64,000 bases of DNA from Adenophora triphylla var. japonica (GCA_022495995.1 JAFEMH010001300.1:372001-436000); one strand, 5' to 3'; counted from the stretch's first letter, positions 1 to 12,139 are shown. The notes: generated from the letters alone by a model not told the origin. A program made the numbers and translations.

Positions 1-2048
1 CTTTAGAGGTTCAGTCAGTAAAATGTCTAGCCGACCTCTCATCTTAAGAGGTCATCCACTTTCAAAATTACCTGATGGCCGATCGAAGCCCGGAAACCCA
101 GCTACAATCCCTGCCGGATAGTAATTCCATTATCCTCAAGAGCTAAATCAAGTTAATGTTTCATTGCTTGCTTAAATTGAAAATCTAATCCGTCTTGGCT
201 CAAAGTCATCAATCTAAGATTGTGCAAATTCAATCCATTCATTTGGCACTTCATGTGAGCATATTTCATTTCTCTTCCGCAAACACTTGCCGTGGATGTC
301 CCACTGGGGCTTCGCGTCCGTGTCTTTCGTCGACACTCCAAGAGGACAGGCTTTTCAATTCTCCAGATCCTCAAAATCCTCAAAGGTCCTCAGATCCTCG
401 AATTTCAACATTTATTCTCTTTTCAATCGGAACTTGCCCGAACTACGGCGACCTGAGCTCCTCGTCAGGAGGGGAACGTAGGCAACCATAATTGGTCTGG
501 TCAAAATCACAAACAAATCTCAGAAAATACGGTCTCCTCAAGGGCCGTCCATATACACTTTCCATCCTTCCGAGCTTGATTCTCGATATCAGTTGGTTTT
601 CTCTTTGTGATTAATCAAAATATTTGTTCATATCAGACTTAGTGTTTGAATAACCCGAACATCAATAAAGGGTTTTAAGCAGCCTTGTGATCATCACGAA
701 TAAGACAAATTTTCAAGTGTCTCGACAAGTCTTTTCTTTCTACATCTTAGGAAGATAGAGCCAAACACTGTCTTTCTGTCAGCAGGGGCTTTCATACACT
801 TTTCCACACCTTGCGATGCTTATACTCTCTTAAAAGAGTCAAACCCAAAAGCGAGTGTTTCATACACAAATTCGGGACTCATTCCCACTTTTCAAAAGAT
901 GTGCCCCTGCACGTATATATTTCCGAGTCTAGGACTGATTGACCAAAGTCTAAAAAGATGGGTGCCTCCCTAGCCGCATGATGTTTCTGCCTGTAATGGG
1001 GCTGCATTGGATCTCTCATCATAACATGCCATTTTGGGCCAAATGTTGGCTCTCGGGGCTGATTTTGGTGTTGAAGGTCGGTTCTGGGGCTGCTGTGACT
1101 GCTGGAAGTTGCCTTTTTGCGAATCTGTCCTTTTATAAATGCTGGGGCTGGTTCTCCGAGAAAGTCTGTTAATGTGACCATCCATCAGACATCAGCACTG
1201 GCTACATCTGCAGCATTCCATCGGCGATCCGATACTTGCTCAAAACCTGTCCAAAGAGCCCAAAACCGTATATATCCATTCCCCTTACTCACCAGGTGTA
1301 TGGGAGAGGATTTGGCACGTTTTACACCCGATACATTCACAAATAATACCAATATCACAACCACAAAAACACCCAACCCCCAACAAATGCCATTTTTGCC
1401 ATTTCTTGGGATGGACTAATGCATATAAACAAATAAGTTCAGATGCTATCAAGAGAATGCATTAGTTGCAAAATACAAAAAATATGGTTTTACAAAGTGA
1501 GAAGCAATAGAATAGTGCATGCATTGCTTCTTCTCTCTCTCTAAGAGTCTTAAAGCATGGCAAAAGGGGGCCACCGCAATCAATCCGGCTCTGAGTCATC
1601 GCCATGGTGCTCACCGCCCTCCTCAGAGTCGCGGTCACCGCTCTCCCCGGAATCACTCTACTCCTGGCCATCGCCGCCGCCCTCCTGCTCCTCACGGATC
1701 TCACCATCAGAGTCATCATCTTCCTCATCTAGGGCCCAAGGCTGGGGCTCGCCGTAATATCCGTGCAACTGGAGCACTGCGGCAAGCGGGGGCTGGAGAG
1801 GATCATCCTCACCATCATCGTCAAAGGCCCATCCTGCAATAACAAATGAATCAAAAGTCCGTCTTGAAACGGCAAACCATTCCTCAAGTCCAAGAATCAG
1901 TGGGTCTAACAACAGTGATATAAGGCCCTCCGGTAGCTACAATCTTCCACAATCATCAACCGTAGCATCAATCCCTTAGGCAGCTACAGGTAAGCACAGC
2001 ACAGGTATGAAAGCATATCTCATCTCAGCTTTTTTTCAATATCTTTCT
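1..2048. other. Noncoding stretch, probably degraded retrotransposon sequence
   Basis: I see no convincing gene here. Short open frames exist on both strands (for example minus 879-1181 and minus 1658-1912, the latter acidic and Gly/Pro-rich), but none matches a domain I recognise. Because the next 3.4 kb look like the 3' untranslated region and LTR of a Ty3/gypsy element, this stretch may be the upstream part of the same element or older filler. Confidence 0.4.
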
Positions 2049-2777
2049 CGGTTTGAGGCACCATACGTTCTCACTTCTCAGTTTGAGGCACCATACGTTC
2101 TCACTTCTCGGTTTGAGGCACCATACGTTCTCACTTCTCGGTTTGAGGCACCATACATTCTCACTTCTCAGTTTGAGGCATCATACGTTCTCACTTCTTC
2201 GGTTTGAGGCACCATACGTTCTCACTTCTTCGGTTTGAGGCACCATACGTTCTCACTTCTCGGTTTGAGGCACCATACGTTCTCACTTCTCAGTTTGAGG
2301 CACCATACGTTCTCACTTCTTCGGTTTGAGGCACCATACGTTCTCACTTCTCGATTTGAGGCACCATACGTTCTAACTTCTCGGTTTGAGGTACCATACA
2401 TTCTCACTTCTCAGTTTGAGGCACCATACGTTCTCACTTCTTCGGTTTGAGGCACCATACGTTCTCACTTCTCGGTTTGAGGCACCATACGTTCTCACTT
2501 CTCGGTTTGAGGCACCATACGTTCTCACTTCTTCGGTTTGAGGCACCATACGTTCTCACTTCTCGGTTTGAGGCACCATACGTTCTCACTTCTCGGTTTG
2601 AGGCACCATACGTTCTCACTCGGTTTGAGGCACCATACGTTCTCATTTCTTCGGTTTGAGGCACCATACGTTCTCACTTCTTCGGTTTAAGGCACCATAC
2701 GTTCTCCTTCTCGGTTTGAGGCACCATCACGTTCTCATTTCTCGGTTTGAGGCACCATACGTTCTCACTTCTTCGGT
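2049..2777 (+). repeat. Tandem array 1: about 24 copies of a 30-31 bp unit
   Basis: Each unit starts CGGTTTGAGGCACCATACG and ends TTCTCACTTCT. I count about 24 head-to-tail copies. Most are 30 bp, and some are 31 bp with an extra T before CGG. A few units carry single substitutions (CAGTTTGAGG, TACATTCTC) and one is shortened near 2619. Stray copies lie further on at about 2911, 2934 and 3003. Arrays like this are known in the 3' untranslated region of plant Tat/Ogre Ty3/gypsy elements, which fits the LTR-like sequence downstream. Confidence 0.95.
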
Positions 2778-3246
2778 ACAAATGCCTTGGTTATCTCAAA
2801 TTCTTCGGTTTGACTCCCAAAGAAAAGTCAAATTCTTCGGTTTGACTCCCAAATAAAATGTCACTTCTTGGTTTGACTCCCAAAGAAAAAGTCAAAATTC
2901 TCGGTTTGAGGCATCAGAAAAGTCAAAATTCTCGGTTTGAGGCACCATCACGTTCTCAGAAAAAGTCAAATCGGACTCCCAAAGAAAAAGAAAATTCAAA
3001 TTCTCGGTTTGAGGCACCATACGTTCAAATTCCGGTGACTCCCAAAGAAAAAGTCAAAATCGCTGGTGACTCCCAAAGAAAAGTCAAAATTCGCGGGTGA
3101 CTCCCAAAGAAAAAGTCAAATTTGCGGGTGACTCCCAAAGAAAAAGTCAAATTCGCGGGTGACTCCCAAAGAAAAAGTCAAATTTGCGGGTGACTCCCAA
3201 AGAAAAAGTCAAAATCGCGGGTGACTCCCAAAGAAAAAGTCAAAAT
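2778..3246 (+). repeat. Tandem array 2: ~31 bp unit built on GACTCCCAAAGAAAAAGTC
   Basis: The unit contains GACTCCCAAAGAAAAAGTC followed by AAAATCGCGGGT or AAATTCTTCGGTT. At its left edge units begin CGGTTTGACTCCC, so they share their head with array 1. At its right edge they begin CGGGTGACTCCC, so they share their head with array 3. The copies are less uniform than in array 1, with array 1 units mixed in around 2900-3030. Confidence 0.85.
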
Positions 3247-3425
3247 CGCGGGGTGACTCCCCTTGGAACAGTCAATCTTCGGGGTGACTCCCCTTGAACG
3301 CCAATCTTTTGGGGTGACTCCCCTTGGAATGGCCAATCTTCGGGGTGACTCCCCTTGGAACAGTCAATCTTCGGGGTGACTCCCCTTGGAACAGTCAATC
3401 TTCGGGTGACTCCTTGGAACAAGCC
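3247..3425 (+). repeat. Tandem array 3: ~31 bp unit built on CGGGGTGACTCCCCTTGGAA
   Basis: About six units contain GGGGTGACTCCCCTTGGAA followed by CAGTCAATCTT or a close variant. The core GGGGTGACTCCCC is almost palindromic. Unit length matches the two arrays to the left, so the three look like one ~30-bp satellite that changed sequence along its length. Confidence 0.85.
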
Positions 3426-3464
3426 TCTTGGGTACTAAGCCCGTGGCCTCTCATTAGCGCCACC

Positions 3465-3665
3465 TCTTGGTTGAACTACGATTTGGCTTGATTCCCCCAC
3501 GGGATACGTAGGAATACTTTTCATAAAAGGTCTAGCCACATGACCACTGTGGTCGCTTTCACCCGGACACAAATGTCCATCTTGTTGAACTACGATTTGG
3601 CTTGATTCCCCCACGAGATACGTAGGAATCCTTTTCATAAAAGGTCCAGCCACTTGACCATCTTG
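3465..3665 (+). repeat. Two-copy direct repeat with GATACGTAGGAA motif
   Basis: A segment of about 75-80 bp occurs twice, near 3470-3545 and 3583-3660. It contains TTGAACTACGATTTGGCTTG, ATTCCCCCACG and GATACGTAGGAAT, and ends CTTTTCATAAAAGGTC. From memory, the combination of a GAACTACG...GGCTTGATTCC block and a GGATACGTAGG block is common at the 3' end of plant Tat-lineage Ty3/gypsy elements. This is recall, not a search. Confidence 0.6.
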
Positions 3666-3927
3666 GTCATCTCTTTCCCCGCCGTTCGTGTTCGGCTCGG
3701 GATTCTCATTTTATCGACGACCCCACTTCTCGCAGAAGTGACGTCGTCGAGGGGCTCTGTGAGTACCCCGACCCGAACTCGTGTTTTGGGTCCGCTCTCC
3801 ATGATTGGCGTTAATTTTGGGCTCATATTATTTGCTAAAAAAGCATTTTGAACCCAAAATAATCCATTCATTCCTTGATCCATTGGGCCTGCCTTCCTGC
3901 GGCCCAAGTTGTCACAAAGCTGTATGC

Positions 3928-5091
3928 TGTCGTCCGACACAGGACGACCCCAAGGCGGTGGAAACTTTCTGTCGTCCGACATGGGACCTCCCATCAGCAT
4001 GCCTATAAATAAAGGGCATGGCTGATCATTTTAAAGAGGACTCTTAGCAAGCAAGGAAACTCTGTCAAAATAGAGGCTCACCCTCTCTCTCTCACACATA
4101 CTCACCTCCCTCCTCATACATATACACATCCAAGCCAAGATTCAAAGAGATACTTCCTTTGTTGGTGTTTTGAAGGGGTAAACACCATACTATTGGTGCC
4201 TTTACCTTGTGGACTATAATAGGTAGCCACTAAACCCTCTCTCTCTCTCTCTGATTAACTCTTGCACATCCATCTATATCATCTTGCATGCTTACTTGTC
4301 TTGATATTATGTGAAATATTTGGGATTTTGCATGATAAAGGTGGTGGAGAGGTGAATCTTCCATATTCATCTCTCCCCACCTCAGATCTGAACATTTGGT
4401 GGCCTTAGCACCATTAAAGTTTGCATCTTGGTTAGCTTTCTTTGAGTTAGGAGGAGATGGCTACATAATAATGGCCATAGACATGTGATTTATCACATTT
4501 GGCCATTAAAGCCATGTGATCCTCCCATAATACTCACGTAATGTTACTATTTTACTGCTTTCAGTTAATAATATAGCTTAGTCTTGCATTGAGAACAAGG
4601 TGGGATCAATCTGACTGAAGGGCACTGAAACAGGCCTCTTGTGTCGGACGACACAGGACCCCTCAAAGGATCCTGTGTCATACGACATACAGTTCCCAGA
4701 AAGCCATCTGGCTTTCAAGGACTTCAGATCCACTCAGATCGGTTCCCTTTGTGACTCAAAGCTATGATTAAATAGTAGTTTTAGTTCATTTAACACTATT
4801 TGGGGAACCTAAGATCTCTTTGGGTAAAATAAATCAATGGAGGCGGTTTGTCATATGACATGGACATTCTCGGGTGTCCTATGTCATATGACATCCGTAT
4901 CATTAAAAGCCAATCTTGGCTTTGCTCACTCCAATCAACCCCAAACTGATCTTAGACCCTGAATAGTGTCTCTCTTTAGTTAAAATAATCTTGTTCCAGT
5001 TCCAGAGTGGCTTTGGTGTTGTAAGAGACAATCTGACCAGGAGGCTTCATGTCGTCCGACATCCCTCTCTGACGAACTGTGTCGGACGACA
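3928..5091. repeat. Eight dispersed palindromes TGTC-N4-GACA
   Basis: Copies sit at 3928-3939, 3970-3981, 4642-4653, 4676-4687, 4849-4860, 4882-4893, 5050-5061 and 5080-5091. Most have GTCC or GGAC in the centre (TGTCGTCCGACA or its reverse complement TGTCGGACGACA). Others have ATAC or ATAT. They are spread over about 1.2 kb and are not in tandem, and all fall within the LTR-like region. Confidence 0.85.
4004..4011 (+). promoter_or_regulatory. TATA box of the gypsy LTR
   Basis: TATAAATA lies just downstream of two TGTCGTCCGACA dyads (3928 and 3970), about 40-60 bp ahead of the CT-rich leader. This is the expected spacing for LTR transcription on the plus strand. Confidence 0.55.
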
Positions 5092-5573
5092 TCAGAGCTT
5101 CCTGAGCAGACTGTCTCAGCTCTTGCCTTGTAATGCAAGTCATCGTTTGTAAAGGGTGTGGCCCCCTGTCATGGCTCACAAGTTGTACCCATTCTGAATA
5201 CCATCAATGAAATACAAGTTTGCATGCCTTGTTTATTTACACAAATCACACACACTTTGAATGATCATAATTGTCCATTGCTTGATTGAAAGTCTCGAAA
5301 GAGGCGTGTTGGGTGAACTCCCAAGTTCTTCCCAATACGTAACCAGACTCCCGAACCCAAATTCTCTTTAAAAAAAGGTTTTTCAATGTTTTCCTTTAAA
5401 AACGGCGTGGCGACTCCCAAAACTCAGAATTTCAAAAGATAATATTTTTGTAGAAACACATCATGCAGTTGGTATCACGTGCTAATACTCCTAGGTGTCA
5501 ACATCATAAACCATATCTCTATCCCTTAGTGCGCGGATGCTCCACATTTCTGTCCATTCAGCGCGGTCGCTCC

Positions 5574-6209
<636 letters not shown>

Positions 6210-6217
6210 GTCGCTCC

Positions 6218-7779
6218 ATTCATATGTGCGGTCACTCGCCCTCCTCTGTACAAAGGGTGCGGCTGCCCCCTTTTAGGGTTGAGTCACCCCCAGCTCCTTT
6301 TCAGCTTCAATCCGTCATTTTTTTCACTATTTTTTGCATTTCAGCCCCTGTACTTATAAAACAATAGAAAACACATTAAATTTCCCAAGTTTGAGCACAA
6401 AATAGGTCTAGATATTTATCATTTGGATGGGTGAAACCACATTCATCAGTCATACTCATAACAACAATTCAATTATTATTCCATACACTACTTTCTCTCT
6501 CATACATCATTTTTTTTTACTTACAACACCTACTACACTAACACTTTTCTTAATTTCCGTACAAATAATAAGTTTGTTGATTGTAGTGGGGCGGAGGGAA
6601 TACATTGTTAAAATATTTGAATATTCGAATAAAGCTACCGTTATGAAACAAGTATACATTAGGGAGAAGCTTTGCTGAAATGATGAACCCTCTAAGGATG
6701 CAGAAACAAATGATACAGTATAAGTATTTGATAATAGCATTCTTCTCTTCTATAACTAAAGGCTGAAGTGCAAAGCACTTCAGTACACCCACTTTTTCCC
6801 GCTCAAACAAGCATCTGGATATAATAAAAACTAGGTTCATTCCCCCAATATCAGTTACTTCATACACCCCTCTAAATACTTATAACCCGGAAATACCCTC
6901 ATATAACCAACAAAAAAGAATACAAAACAATAAGACGGAGTCCTTTGATATTCCATTATACACGTTTTCTTCTCTATCACTCTCTACTTCCTCTCTAGCG
7001 TAACTCCCTCTTCCCCAAAAACATCCTCGCCCTCTACTGTGACCAATGCCGTCGTCGCCTCCTCCTCTCTTCTTCCATGGTCACCGCCCCCTCTCTTCTT
7101 ACATGGAGCCGCGCGCTCTCTCTCTCTCGCTTCTCTCTTCTCTCTTTAACGGGTGAATACTCTCACATCTTTAAATTTAAGGCTACAATTTCAATTTAAG
7201 GTTTAGGGGTTCAATTTCTTCTAGGTTTAGGTTTTCGTGTAATTTTTCTTTCTTCGGCTCATGAATTGGGTCTTTCTTAGTATTTGACGACAACTTTATG
7301 GTACATTTTTTTGTTGAGTAATTTTTGCTTCTTTGAAGTGATTTTTGAAATTGCCCTTGTGGGTGTTCTTTTCTATTGTTAAAGTTGAGGTTGGGTTTCG
7401 AGTTTTCACTCTTTTATTGGAGCTCAAATTTGTCTCAAAGGATCTAATTTGGGATCAATTTATTTGGATGACAGTTGAGAAGGAAAAAGGTAAAGAAATT
7501 AAACCCTATCGAGATAACATACTTGATCGGATTCAATGTTGTTGTTTCACTGTGTGCAATCTGACGAGCTAGCGTGCGATGTTGCTGCTCAATGGAAGGT
7601 TTCTACTCTTCTCATTTTTTCATTGTATATAATTTTGAATTATTCTTTTCCATATTGATATGATTTTGCTTTTATACTCCAAATTGTGACTATGACACTC
7701 TATTGAACTGGGCAAATTTGTGTTGTGGGTTAGCAACAGATCTTTAAATGAATATCTTCTGGAATCAGTAATTTTATTA
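6218..7779. other. Noncoding stretch with CT-rich leader-like sequence and weak exon-like segment
   Basis: No gene is recognised. The part near 6940-7150 is CT-rich, like a 5' untranslated region. A segment near 7345-7606 reads open and ends at a possible splice donor after GCTCAATGGAAG. Its translation matches nothing I know, so it may be a remnant exon or chance. Confidence 0.3.
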
Positions 7780-7882
7780 CTCCCTCCGTACCAAAATGAA
7801 TGATTAAAAATAATTTAAATTTGTTCTTGATCATTAGCAATTTTGAAAAAAAAAATCGTCATTCATTTTGGGATATGTGCAG
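7780..7882. mobile_element. Short Stowaway-like MITE
   Basis: The left end CTCCCTCCGTACCAAAATGAA is the typical plant Stowaway terminus. The right end keeps CATTCATTTTGGGAT but then diverges. TA dinucleotides flank it at 7778 and 7883. At 103 bp it has no coding capacity. Confidence 0.55.
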
Positions 7883-7959
7883 TACTTACATAAAACCTTT
7901 ATTTCCTTTGAAAACCATCTAATAATTTTATTTTAATTTTATTTTTGTGTGTATACAGT

Positions 7960-8050
7960 GTAGCATTGATGGTCTTTTAGAGCGAATCGTAGGACACATG
8001 TTGTTCTTAAAGAGTGTAAGTGACAGAGCAGATAAGCTTAAGCACTAGGA
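7960..8050 (+). other. Possible remnant exon, function unknown
   Basis: After an AG acceptor the sequence reads SIDGLLERIVGHMLFLKS and continues to a stop near 8048. It could be the next exon after the one ending near 7606, because joining the two keeps a frame. I do not recognise the protein. It may belong to a captured or decayed gene, or be chance. Confidence 0.2.
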
Positions 8051-8366
8051 GCACAAAGAGGTAGCTAGGCAATTGCTATACACAGTTTTCGTTTTCTTGC
8101 TTTGTTGTTCATCCTCCATTTGTTGATTCTGTAATAATTTATTATTATTATTACTAGTAGTAGTATATCAATACAGAAGCCAGACAAGTGGTCAAAGTGT
8201 TTTTTACTAACCATGTGGTTTTGAACGAGTGTTATTTATCGTGCACTTTAGCAATTACTATGATTTATTTGAATGTTCTTGCCCTTTTCTTATGAGTTAG
8301 AGTTGCAGCCTGCATGAAGGAATGACTAAAGTGGTTAAGCTTTTTTTTACTTCTTCTTTACTGTAG

Positions 8367-8494
8367 GGTGCCTCTGATAAATGGAGATTGGTAAGAGCTC
8401 ATGGAACCGCAGTGGGTCTTCCAACATAAGATGCCATGGGAAATAGTGAAGTTGGTCATAATGCTCTTGGTGCTGGAAGAATAATTGCTCAAGG
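8367..8494 (+). pseudogene. Orphan exon of cofactor-independent phosphoglycerate mutase
   Basis: The 128-bp exon lies between a clean acceptor (TTCTTCTTTACTGTAG) and a clean donor (AAGG|GTGAGC). It encodes GASDKWRLVRAHGTAVGLPT, then a TAA stop at 8427-8429, then DAMGNSEVGHNALGAGRI. These match the N-terminal region of plant 2,3-bisphosphoglycerate-independent phosphoglycerate mutase, the glycolytic enzyme interconverting 3- and 2-phosphoglycerate; GNSEVGHNALGAGR is the conserved metal/substrate-site stretch. The stop replaces an acidic residue usually found before the DxMGNSE motif. I could not find the exons before or after it. The SIRE-A Copia element is inserted about 280 bp downstream, in what would be the next intron, and 19402-19840 beyond it holds no further exon. 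It is a dead fragment, not a working gene. Confidence 0.8.
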
Positions 8495-8771
8495 GTGAGC
8501 TTTCTTATCCAACTTTTGTTTTCGTATATCTCTTTTATACTCTATCTACAGTTCTTGTCGATACAAGTTGGTGATCACCTCCGGGCCACATATGTCTGAT
8601 CTCATTTTGGTTGTCTTGCATTGATATTAGCAATAGCAGTTATACAAAGAAATCTACAATTGTTTTGTTTATATTTGTCGTAAGTTTTTTTTTATCCTTT
8701 TTCAAATGCATCTCTTTATGGTAGTTTGCATGTTCTACTTATGAACTTATCTCTCTTCTCATATATGATAT

Positions 8772-9754
8772 TGAAATTGTCACGACTTCACTGGAAAGAG
8801 ATGTTACCGTAGATGTTACCCAACACCTTGGATAACACACTGACGGACATCACACACACCACAAAATTAAATAGTTTGTAAAAACTTTGTGCAGCGGAAA
8901 TAAATAACACAAGATATAATTTTCTCAAGTTATATAAATATATAACTTGAGTGTGCCTAGATGGCGAAGACTTTATAATCAATATAGAAAAGTTTCAAAG
9001 CCGAGAAAGTTCCCTATAGCTAAAACAATGATAATGCTCTATGGAACTAATGAGATAAAAGTTTGAATCCTATCCTTAGCCAACACTTACTTAAACACAG
9101 ATGTTTAAGTTAGAATTACAAGGGAGGAAGGATTATAAGAACCAAAGAAACTTTGTCTCTCTTGTGCTAAGGTGTGTGTTGTGTGTGTTTGATATTTGGT
9201 ACATCTTCAAATGAATCACACCTAGCCTATTTATAACCATCAATTGCCTTGGAGACTACTCCAAAATAATAGCCTTGGACCTTCAAATCGTGTGAGAGGA
9301 GTGGAGAGATTTCTTGGCTTAATTTCCTCTTCATGCGCCAACTTCTCCTCCTTTGTAGCAACCGAAACTTGATGCCCAAGTCCTTGCTTTATCTCCTTGT
9401 ACTCTCTTGCTTTCTTGGCCTTGTACTTCTTTAATAATCAGCAACAACCTCAAGACTTGGTCTTCCCACATTTTTGCTTCTTCATCAACAAATATGAGCC
9501 AAGTAAAAGTTACACATAAATCTCCTATTTATGTGGAACTTATCTTCAACCTTATTCTATGTCTTTAGCTATTAATCCAACCATGTATTAACCTGAAATA
9601 TGGACAAACAAACACATATATCTTTCAAATAATATTAGACATTAGGATATAAAATAATATGGAAAGAATTATTAAATTAACAATCATTCCAGTTCGGGTA
9701 ACACCCAACTGCCAGTGACAGCACCTGTGGTAACACCCACAGTATGAACTAACA
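8772..9754 (-). repeat. 3' LTR of SIRE-A
   Basis: On the minus strand the LTR begins TGTTAGTTCATACTG and ends GTGACAATTTCA. It pairs with 18419-19401 and has the same length. It contains several copies of the GTTACC/GTAACACC motif, at both its inner and outer ends. Confidence 0.93.
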
Positions 9755-9765
9755 ATCTCCCCCAC
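9755..9765 (-). promoter_or_regulatory. Polypurine tract of SIRE-A
   Basis: On the minus strand GTGGGGGAGAT directly precedes the 3' LTR TGTT start. This is the usual Copia plus-strand priming tract. Confidence 0.85.
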
Positions 9766-10137
9766 AATCGATAATTTCTTTCCAAACTCTTAAGTGCTGA
9801 TCCCTGCAAGATAATGTTAGACATAGCAGAATAACTCCATAGTTATCAACTCCCCCATAATCAAGGTGTTAATCAACCACAATGATTTATCACAAAATAC
9901 TAATTATCAAAACAAAATTTCCAAATAACTAGCAACCTAAAGATCCAAAGATAAATCAGAGTTACTGAGCTACTCCATGTTAAGACAACCCTAAAAGTTC
10001 AACCAAAAGCAAATAAACAAACCACGAAAGTATTTAGAACATGTTCCGAAAAAAAACATAAAAGAAAATTGTTTATCAACCACAAAGTACCACAATCATA
10101 AGAGTGGCAACATCAACCATCAGGCAAATATTTGCAA

Positions 10138-12031
10138 TTACTCTTCTTGCTCATCATCAGCTCCTTCTTCTTCATCCTGTTCTTCCCCTTCTTCGTCTCT
10201 AGCATCTATGGCAGCACCTTCAGTAACATCTGCAGCAGCACCACTAGCATTTCCACCAGCACCATTACTTGGACCAGCTCCATCAGCACTATTATCTCCA
10301 CCAGTTTGGGAAGAAACCTGCCAAATAAACTCATCAGTAATTTCCTTGAGCTTAGTCAATCCTTGCACAATCTCGGTAATGGCACTAGTCTGTTTGTGGA
10401 GAAACGCCAAAACTGTGGTCTTTGGAATTGTTGGTGAAGCATTCCCCAACAAATTGTACACATTTGCAAGAACATGAGCTGCATCTGTACTTGAAAAACT
10501 TGGAGATTTCGGAGTAACACTCGGGGTAACAGTATGAGTAACACCCTGAGTAGAAACTGCAACACTTGACCCTATTTCCTTTTCCTTTGACCAAGGAAGA
10601 TCACTTGTGAACCTCACACTCTTGGTGTTCTTCTTAGTCAGCTGAGTATCTATAACATAGAGATTAAGACTGGGAGTGTACTCATCCGACTCTTCAATGG
10701 GCATTTTTTGAGATTTCAAAATTTGAAAAATCAAGGAAGGGTAAGGAAACATTGTAATATCTTTTCTTCTACCCCACGAAGCCAAATGTTTGAAAATCAC
10801 TCTACCCAAGTTCACCCTTTGATTCTTTCCTAGCTTATACAAAATTTTAGCTTGTTGCAATGTCACATATTGCTCATTTGAAGTAGGAACCCAATTAAAA
10901 ATACAAAGCTTGTGAAGCAAATAAAGAGTGAAGTGAGAGGGGAAGCAAGAAAATGAACTTTGGTTTTGGGATTGGGATTCTTGGGCCATTCATGCACAAC
11001 ATTATTTGAAATAAACATAGCAATTTCATCCTTATGCACGAGAGGACTATCATCATCTACATAGGAGAGTCCTAAAGTCTTGTTGATCAACGAAGGGGTA
11101 ATGGAAAAAAATCGATTCCTTAAAAACAACTTTCCAAATTGATCGGACTTATCATTTTCTAGGTTGGCATGAAGGTTGGCTAGAAATTTTTGACAATTGC
11201 CTCAACAAATTTCGAAGGATGCAAATTTGCTTTCAAAAAATTTCTATCCTCCAAGAACTGATACACATCATGCTTTTTGAAATCAACCTCGTCAATGAAC
11301 TTTTCTTTGAGAATTTTCGTGTCACTGTGTCTTAACCAAAATTCCATGTTTTCTTTTCGATAAAATTCCAATGAAAAGTAAGGTTTTGGAAAAGCTACAT
11401 TCACATCATCAAACTCTTTCTCAAGAAAATCAGAGGACTTAGAATATGCAAACTCACTGATTGAAGACTTCGAAGCCTTAAAAACAAAAGGTGCTACCCT
11501 CTTGGTAACATCTTTGACAGCAACCTTTTTCCCTTTGCCCTTTATGTTTCTTTTCACGACTTCATACAAAGGCTCTTCTTCCTCAAGCTCCCAATCTTCA
11601 AAAGTCTCAACAGATTGACTCTTCTCGGTGTCGGCATGGAAATCTTCATCTGAGACATGAGCGGAGGAGAGACCAAGGAATGATTCTTCAGAGACTTCTA
11701 CGGGTTCAGATGAGGTATTTGAGGTCCCTTTGCTCCTCATTACAGTGAGCCGACTCGATCTCCTCTTTTTGGCGAGATGACCCAAGGGTTTGTGAGCTAT
11801 GGATTTTCTTTTGGGTTTCTTGGTTGACGGAACAGGGGGTAAAGGTGGTAGCATCACAATGGGCAAGGGTTGTGCCATTGTTGTCACCAATGGAGGATCA
11901 TCAACCGACATTGTCATCGCCGGAGATACATTGAGAGGGGTGGTCAAAGTGTCCATTTGGCTTGGACCACTTGAGCCAACGCCCGGAGAGACCTCCAATG
12001 GGGCCGATTGCTTCTTGGAAGGGGTTGTCAT
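10138..12031 (-). pseudogene. SIRE-A ORF2: extra gene after pol, putative plant transposon protein, frameshifted
   Basis: The gene starts at ATG 12029-12031. It reads as a 283-aa open frame to 11180, then continues in other frames through 11129-10863 and 10989-10138, so at least two frameshifts break it. The first part is Pro/Ser/Thr-rich with basic clusters KKPKRKS and AKKRRSSR that look like a bipartite nuclear localisation signal, followed by acidic segments. The middle (roughly 11250-11000) has the pattern LANLHANL...FFSITPSLINKTLGL, like the 'putative plant transposon protein' domain found in SIRE ORF2s. The end is Gly/Ala-rich and closes with a long acidic tail (EEGEEQDEEEGADDEQEE). Such ORFs have been called env-like by position, but I see no signal peptide and the basic clusters suggest a nuclear protein. 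Function is unknown. Confidence 0.7.
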
Positions 12032-12121
12032 AGTTAGGGTTTAGGAAGGTTTTCGATTTTGGAAGGTTGTTGATTTTTGAAAGGTATGAGAGAGAGAGAG
12101 AGTGACGGTGACGGAGGGAGT

Positions 12122-12131
12122 ATATAACGCC
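12122..12131 (-). promoter_or_regulatory. Candidate TATA box for SIRE-A ORF2
   Basis: On the minus strand GTTATATACTCCC lies about 90 bp before the ORF2 ATG, followed by a CT-rich leader (GTCACTCTCTCTCTCTC). This suggests ORF2 has its own promoter inside the element. No transcript evidence is available here. Confidence 0.4.
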
Positions 12132-12139
12132 TAGAGAGA

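Larger units (their letters stand above)
3640..5430 (+). mobile_element. LTR-like region of a Ty3/gypsy (probably Tat lineage) element
   Basis: The region has LTR features on the plus strand: a TATA box (4004-4011), a pyrimidine/CT-rich leader after it, and at the right end ACGTAACC near 5337 followed by TGGCGACTCCC at 5408. TGGCGACTCC resembles the start of the primer-binding region in Tat-type elements. No second LTR and no target duplication were found, so the exact ends are unknown and the element may be incomplete. There is no gag or pol coding sequence nearby in the window. Eight copies of the dyad TGTC-N4-GACA lie within it. Confidence 0.55.

Noticed and set aside
879..1181. Possible gag fragment on the minus strand
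   Set aside because: The frame is open but I found no zinc knuckle, gag motif or continuation, so it is not supported.
2007..2667. Proteins of RFEAPYVLTS or RTYGASNREV repeats on both strands
   Set aside because: These frames only translate the tandem satellite, exist in several frames at once and break at the 31-bp units.
2049..2777. CRISPR-like array of 30-bp repeats
   Set aside because: There are no unique spacers: the whole 30-31 bp unit is repeated end to end, and the sequence is plant nuclear DNA.
10138..12031. Envelope gene in SIRE-A
   Set aside because: The position fits, but I see no signal peptide or convincing transmembrane anchor, and the basic clusters look nuclear. I keep it as ORF2 of unknown function.
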